The notes under the pieces were generated by a model that worked only from the letters and a program-made list of their open reading frames with translations, did no database searches and was not told where the DNA came from. The position numbers and the translations under genes were made by a program. Source: Brevibacillus_H sp041920465 (GTDB lineage: Bacteria; Bacillota; Bacilli; Brevibacillales; Brevibacillaceae). From it: DNA of 64,000 nucleotides. The stretch covers positions 1-64,000 of the forward strand of contig JBHGXW010000069.1 in the NCBI GenBank assembly GCA_041920465.1, written 5' to 3'. Positions 60,249 to 64,000 of this stretch are shown one piece after another (within the stretch, counting starts at the first letter, position 1; each line of letters starts with the position of its first letter).

Positions 60249-61226
60249 ATGAAACCCAAAGTATATATCACCCGACGGATTCCGGAACAGGCATTGGAAC
60301 GAATCGGCTCAACCTGTGATGTTCGCCTGTGGGATGACGAGCATACGCCTGTGCCTCGGGAGGTGCTGGAACAAGAAATCGAGCAGATTGACGGGTTGTA
60401 CACTCTTCTCACGGAGAAAATCGACGCCTCGCTGTTGGCGCGGGCCAAACGGCTCAAGGTTATCAGCAACATGGCAGTTGGCTATAACAACATTGATGTG
60501 GCGGAAGCGAGCAAGCGGGGCATTATGGTGACCAATACCCCTGATGTGCTGACAGAAACAACCGCTGATCTCACTTTTGCTCTCCTCCTGGCGACGGCCC
60601 GCCGACTGGTCGAGTCATCTTACTTCCTCCGAAGCGGGGATTGGAAAACCTGGTCCCCCATGCTGCTGACCGGTCAGGACGTGTATGGCGCGACGCTTGG
60701 CATTATCGGTATGGGCAGAATCGGCGAAGCGATTGCGAGACGGGCGAAAGGATTTGACATGAAGATTCTCTACCACAACCGGAACCGCCGTCCTGAAGCC
60801 GAACAGCGGCTGGGGCTTACCTTTGCAGGATTGGATCAGCTGCTATGTCAGTCTGATTTCGTCTGTATCATGACCCCGTATACACCAAAAACCCATCACC
60901 TGATCGGCAAGCGGGAGCTCGACCTGATGAAGCATTCGGCTGTTTTGATCAACACGGCTCGCGGCGGGATCGTCGACGAACAAGCGTTGTTTGACGCGCT
61001 TGTGACCAAACGTATCTGGGCGGCAGGTCTGGATGTGTTTGAGCAGGAGCCGGTTCCGCTGGATCATCCGCTGCTCACTTTGCCCAACGTCGTCACCTTG
61101 CCGCACATCGGAAGCGCCAGTATCGCAACCCGGATCAAGATGGCCATGCTGGCAGCGGACAATTTGCTGGATGCCGTTCACGGGAAGATTCCGGCCCATG
61201 TCGTCAATAAAGAAGCTTTATCATAG
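60249..61226 (+). CDS. D-isomer 2-hydroxyacid dehydrogenase (glyoxylate/hydroxypyruvate reductase)
   Basis: NAD(P)H-dependent dehydrogenase, 325 aa. Substrate-domain loop NMAVGYNNIDV, Rossmann motif TLGIIGMGRIGEAIARRA (about residues 153-170), the catalytic Arg in LINTARGGIVDE, Glu in DVFEQEPVP and His in VTLPHIGSAS. This subgroup usually reduces glyoxylate to glycolate and hydroxypyruvate to D-glycerate. The cofactor loop reads LYHNRNRRPEAE, with Arg residues after the second strand that suggest NADPH. GGAAAAGGAG lies before the ATG; with glycerate kinase it probably forms an operon. The 67-nt gap between them is a purine-rich stretch with two AAGGAGAATC copies. Confidence 0.92.
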   Translation: MKPKVYITRRIPEQALERIGSTCDVRLWDDEHTPVPREVLEQEIEQIDGLYTLLTEKIDASLLARAKRLKVISNMAVGYNNIDVAEASKRGIMVTNTPDVLTETTADLTFALLLATARRLVESSYFLRSGDWKTWSPMLLTGQDVYGATLGIIGMGRIGEAIARRAKGFDMKILYHNRNRRPEAEQRLGLTFAGLDQLLCQSDFVCIMTPYTPKTHHLIGKRELDLMKHSAVLINTARGGIVDEQALFDALVTKRIWAAGLDVFEQEPVPLDHPLLTLPNVVTLPHIGSASIATRIKMAMLAADNLLDAVHGKIPAHVVNKEALS

Positions 61227-61339
61227 GTCAGCCAGAGAAAATTTCGCAAGTGACCAAAAAGAAAACCGGAAAAGTATAATCCAGATCACACTTTTGCCTC
61301 CCGAAGCGGATTATAATGCCCTTATAAAAGGAGGTAATA

Positions 61340-62056
61340 ATGATGGAAATGATATTTACCGGTAACGATAAAATTGGTGAAGTAGTTGCGAGATTCCCGG
61401 GTGCAAGCAACATCTTCAAAGAATATAACATCGACTTTTGCTGCGGGGGAAACCGTTCGCTTTCTCTTGCTTTCAAACAGCAAAATCTGAACGAGGAAGA
61501 AGTGCTGGCCAAGCTGAATCAGGCATATGAAAGAGCACTGAAACTGCAGGAAGGCAGCCGCGACTGGCGGGAAGCCTCTTCAGCCGAGTTGATCGACTAT
61601 ATCGTCAACACTCACCATGCTTACTTGCAAAAAGAACTGCCGCTTCTAAGCGAATTCGTCACCAAAATCCTGCGCGTGCACGGTCCGACTCATGGAGAAG
61701 TATTGAGCAGACTGTATAAGCTGTTCCACAGTTTGAAAATGGAGCTGGATCAGCACTTGATCAAGGAAGAAGAGGTATTGTTCCCGCTGATTCGCCAGTA
61801 TGAGCAAAATCCGTCCGAAGAGCTTCGCGCCAAAGCGGCAGCTGAGTTGAACGATTTGGAAAGCGAGCATCAAAGCGCCGGTGACATCTTGAAAGAGATG
61901 AGAGCCATAACTGATGGATATACGCTTCCGGAGGGCGCTTGCCGCACGTACACATTAACTTTCCATAAACTTGCCGAGCTGGAATCTGACTTGTTTGAAC
62001 ACATTCATCTGGAGAACAACATCTTGTTCCCGCGTTTGACCAAGCAGGACTCATAA
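61340..62056 (+). CDS. ric: Iron-sulfur cluster repair di-iron protein Ric (ScdA/YtfE)
   Basis: Repairs iron-sulfur clusters damaged by NO or oxidants. 238 aa. The N-terminal ScdA-N domain (about 1-65) has the FCCGGN motif in NIDFCCGGNRSLSLA. The hemerythrin-like C-terminal part holds the di-iron ligands: VNTHHAYLQKELP, RVHGPTHGEVL, ELDQHLIKEEEVLFPLI, ESEHQSAGDIL and LFEHIHLENNILFPRL. AAAGGAGG sits ideally before the ATG. A TATAAT at about 61275 may be its -10. Two stacked hairpins end it. With Hcp nearby it suggests exposure to nitrosative stress. Confidence 0.96.
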   Translation: MMEMIFTGNDKIGEVVARFPGASNIFKEYNIDFCCGGNRSLSLAFKQQNLNEEEVLAKLNQAYERALKLQEGSRDWREASSAELIDYIVNTHHAYLQKELPLLSEFVTKILRVHGPTHGEVLSRLYKLFHSLKMELDQHLIKEEEVLFPLIRQYEQNPSEELRAKAAAELNDLESEHQSAGDILKEMRAITDGYTLPEGACRTYTLTFHKLAELESDLFEHIHLENNILFPRLTKQDS

Positions 62057-62113
62057 CATGAGGTGAGTCCTCCTTCCCCTTTTGACGATTTGTATCGTTG
62101 AAAGGGGTTTTTT
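62046..62113 (+). terminator. Stacked hairpins and terminator after ric
   Basis: A first hairpin AGGACTCA / TGAGTCCT (62046-62071) spans the stop codon. The terminator proper is CCCCTTTTGACGA / TCGTTGAAAGGGG (62076-62107) with a T6 tail. Confidence 0.85.
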
Positions 62114-62159
62114 GTTACAATGATAGAGGTTACCAATTTTTCCTAACAGGTGATTTTCA

Positions 62160-63470
62160 TTGAAAAAGAGATATAAAGTGGAACTGATTACGGCTGAATC
62201 TGAAGCTTCCCGATTTGTCCGCCACCGCAGGCTGATTCGCTTCCCGCAATTAACCATGCCTCTCTTGGCCGCCTACACACCCGAACATTGGGATGTGACG
62301 CATACAGACGAAATTGTCCAAACCGTTGATTTTGACAAACAAGTTGACCTAGTCGGAATTACGGCCAATACACCGGCTGCGCCGCATGCCTATCAGCTGG
62401 CAGCGGAATACCGAAGACGCGGGGTGAAAGTGGTGATTGGCGGCCCGCACGCCACCCTGATGCCTTTGGAAGTGATGCAGCATGCTGATGCGGTGGTTGT
62501 CGGAGAGGGTGAGCTGGTTTGGCCCAAGCTGCTCGCCGATTTTGAGCGAGGCGAGCTTCAGCCGCTCTATAAGTCGTGCCAGCTTCCAGACTTGCAAGCC
62601 ATGCCGCATCCGCGTTGGGACTTGATCAAAGGCAGAGTGTACGGTAAAGGCGTGACGATTGCCTCGCGCGGCTGTCCGTTCGCTTGTGATTACTGTACGA
62701 TTCCGCAGATGTACCAACGCAAAATGCGTTATCGGCCGATCGAATCGATTGTGGAAGAGCTGAAACATATGCCGGGCAGAGCGCTCATTTTTTGGGATGA
62801 CAATATTGGAGCAAACCGGGCGTACGCCAAGGAATTGTTCAAGGCGATTGCGCCGTTTAAACGCTGGTGGACAAGCCAAGCCACTTCAGATGTCGCGTTC
62901 GACGACGAATTTATGGAGTTGGCGGCGAGAAGCGGCTGCAAAGCACTTTTTTTGGGGCTGGAGACGATTTCGCAGAACAGTCTCTTTTCTGCCAATAAAG
63001 GGCATAATCAGGTGAAGCATTACGAAGATATTATTCGCCGCTTTCATTATTACAGGATCGCGGTCCAAGCGGGAACCGTGTTTGGGTTCGATCACGATGA
63101 CAAGTCGATTTTTCGTACGACCGTGGAGTTTTATCGTCAGATCGGTCTTGATTCGGCGACGATCAGCGTGCTGATACCTTTCCCCAACACGCCATTGTTT
63201 CGCAAACTGGAGGCGGAAGGACGCATTCTTACCCGCGATTGGTCCAAGTACAACGGCAAAAAAGATGTCGTTTTCCAACCGGCCCAGATGTCGCCTGACG
63301 AACTGTTGATGGGGATGGAATGGGCAGCCCGGCAGTTTTATTCCGTTCCGTCGATTATCGAGCGGATGTGGAAGTCCAAGACCGGCTTGTGGTGGAATAT
63401 CGTGCGCAACGTCGGCTATCACCTTGCCCTTCGCAATTTTGGCAATATCGGCTACAATCCGGAGACATGA
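62160..63470 (+). CDS. B12-binding domain radical SAM protein, unknown substrate
   Basis: Radical SAM enzyme of 436 aa. The N-terminal cobalamin-binding-like domain (about 1-140) has VDLVGITANTPAAPHAYQLA and VVIGGPHATLMPLEV, but no DxHxxG motif, so B12 would be base-off without a His ligand. The radical SAM core begins near residue 165 with CPFACDYC (CX3CX2C) and continues through FWDDNIGANRAYAKELF and FLGLETISQNSLF. The C-terminal ~90 residues are Trp/Arg-rich. The TTG start at 62160 has AGGTGA upstream. It is a single gene between ric and spoVR. Relatives include P-methylase and hopanoid-type enzymes; the reaction cannot be told here. Confidence 0.88.
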   Translation: MKKRYKVELITAESEASRFVRHRRLIRFPQLTMPLLAAYTPEHWDVTHTDEIVQTVDFDKQVDLVGITANTPAAPHAYQLAAEYRRRGVKVVIGGPHATLMPLEVMQHADAVVVGEGELVWPKLLADFERGELQPLYKSCQLPDLQAMPHPRWDLIKGRVYGKGVTIASRGCPFACDYCTIPQMYQRKMRYRPIESIVEELKHMPGRALIFWDDNIGANRAYAKELFKAIAPFKRWWTSQATSDVAFDDEFMELAARSGCKALFLGLETISQNSLFSANKGHNQVKHYEDIIRRFHYYRIAVQAGTVFGFDHDDKSIFRTTVEFYRQIGLDSATISVLIPFPNTPLFRKLEAEGRILTRDWSKYNGKKDVVFQPAQMSPDELLMGMEWAARQFYSVPSIIERMWKSKTGLWWNIVRNVGYHLALRNFGNIGYNPET

Positions 63471-63579
63471 TCAATATGATCTTTCACAGCAGAATAGACA
63501 GGCACACATAAATTCAAGTTGTTCCCCTTTGGCAAATTTCATATAAATAAGTAAGTTTACGAGCAAGGGGGAAACGTCG

Positions 63580-64000
63580 ATGACGAATGACGAGCGTAAA
63601 CAACTGGAGAGTGCAATCGAAGAGATAACCGAAATTGCCAAAGGATTCGGTTTGGATTTTTATCCGATGCGTTACGAAATCTGTCCGGCCGATATTATTT
63701 ATACATTTGGCGCGTACGGAATGCCAACGAGATTTTCGCATTGGAGCTTTGGCAAGTCATTTTATCGGATGAAACTGCAGTACGACCTGAATTTGAGCAA
63801 AATTTACGAGCTGGTAATCAATTCCAATCCGTGCTACGCATTCCTCTTGGACGGCAACAGCCTGATACAGAACAAATTGATTGTCGCTCACGTGCTGGCG
63901 CATTGCGACTTTTTCAAGAACAATGTGCGGTTCTCCAACACCAATCGCGACATGGTGGAAACGATGGCAACCAGCTCGGAGCGAATTCGGCAGTACGAGA
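63580..64000 (+). CDS. spoVR: SpoVR family protein (partial, N-terminal part)
   Basis: First 140 codons of a protein that runs off the window. It begins MTNDERKQLESAIEEITEIA at the ATG at 63580, after AAGGGGG. Family blocks are clear: FGLDFYPMRYEICPADIIYT, GMPTRFSHWSFGKSFYRMK, YDLNLSKIYELVINSNP and VLAHCDFFKNN. SpoVR is involved in spore cortex formation in B. subtilis. No YhbH or PrkA partner is in the visible part. Confidence 0.95.
   Translation, partial: MTNDERKQLESAIEEITEIAKGFGLDFYPMRYEICPADIIYTFGAYGMPTRFSHWSFGKSFYRMKLQYDLNLSKIYELVINSNPCYAFLLDGNSLIQNKLIVAHVLAHCDFFKNNVRFSNTNRDMVETMATSSERIRQYE

Overview
The window reads as chromosome of an aerobic or facultative, spore-forming member of the Bacillota (Bacillales; an Alicyclobacillaceae-like lineage such as Effusibacillus/Tumebacillus is my guess, not something the sequence proves). 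Evidence: strong Shine-Dalgarno sites with ATG/GTG/TTG starts, Bacillota riboswitches (TPP, FMN, T-box, ydaO-type c-di-AMP), spore genes (coat protein, SpoVR, PdaA-type deacetylase, YozQ), a single-chain glycyl-tRNA synthetase, and CcpA- and Fnr-like operators. No rRNA, tRNA, prophage or CRISPR array is visible.

Layout. 1-7.1 kb: tail of a helical protein, then an RND efflux pair and an OmpR-type two-component system. 7.3-11.2 kb: nitroreductase, YiaA-like membrane protein, TPP riboswitch with thiC, and a secreted DUF4163/DUF3298 protein. 11.4-16.2 kb (minus): five-gene quinol oxidase operon cyoABCDE behind an Fnr-like site. 16.5-19.3 kb: PdaA-type deacetylase, YrdB-like protein, AdaA, a GNAT acetyltransferase and a previously unlisted 39-aa gene. 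19.4-23.2 kb: FMN riboswitch and ribD-ribE-ribBA-ribH. 23.2-24.9 kb: repeat, frameshifted DMT transporter, YozQ, a decayed YtkA-like fragment and a dense regulatory region. 24.9-35.2 kb: a complete group 1 [NiFe] uptake hydrogenase operon (small subunit, large subunit, cytochrome b, protease, a Cys4 protein, then hypA-B-F-C-D-E). 35.4-42 kb: chemoreceptor, three small minus-strand genes, an IS3-type remnant, MaoC and MBL-fold proteins, T-box and glycyl-tRNA synthetase. 42-50.2 kb: small CxxC protein, DUF2512 protein, spore coat protein, PAS-GGDEF-EAL protein, and a 1432-aa secreted subtilisin-like protease. 50.7-64 kb: glycolate oxidase glcDF, Hcp, aspartate kinase, c-di-AMP-controlled KimA, glycerate kinase, 2-hydroxyacid dehydrogenase, Ric iron-sulfur repair protein, a B12/radical-SAM protein and the start of spoVR.

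How it works together (inference). Hydrogenase feeds electrons through its cytochrome b into the menaquinone pool, which the quinol oxidase empties to oxygen. Hcp and Ric handle nitrosative stress, and an Fnr-type box before hcp and a near match before the oxidase suggest shared redox control. glcDF, glycerate kinase and the hydroxyacid dehydrogenase form a dispersed glycolate-to-2-phosphoglycerate route.

The most unusual structure is a repeat family. Four copies of a ~57-bp hairpin 'head' each start 13-18 nt after the stem of a Rho-independent terminator, always in the same orientation. Two copies carry the same ~190-bp body and end a few bases from the stop codon of a convergent gene. A second unusual feature is a run of five ~22-bp degenerate repeats before the hydrogenase operon.
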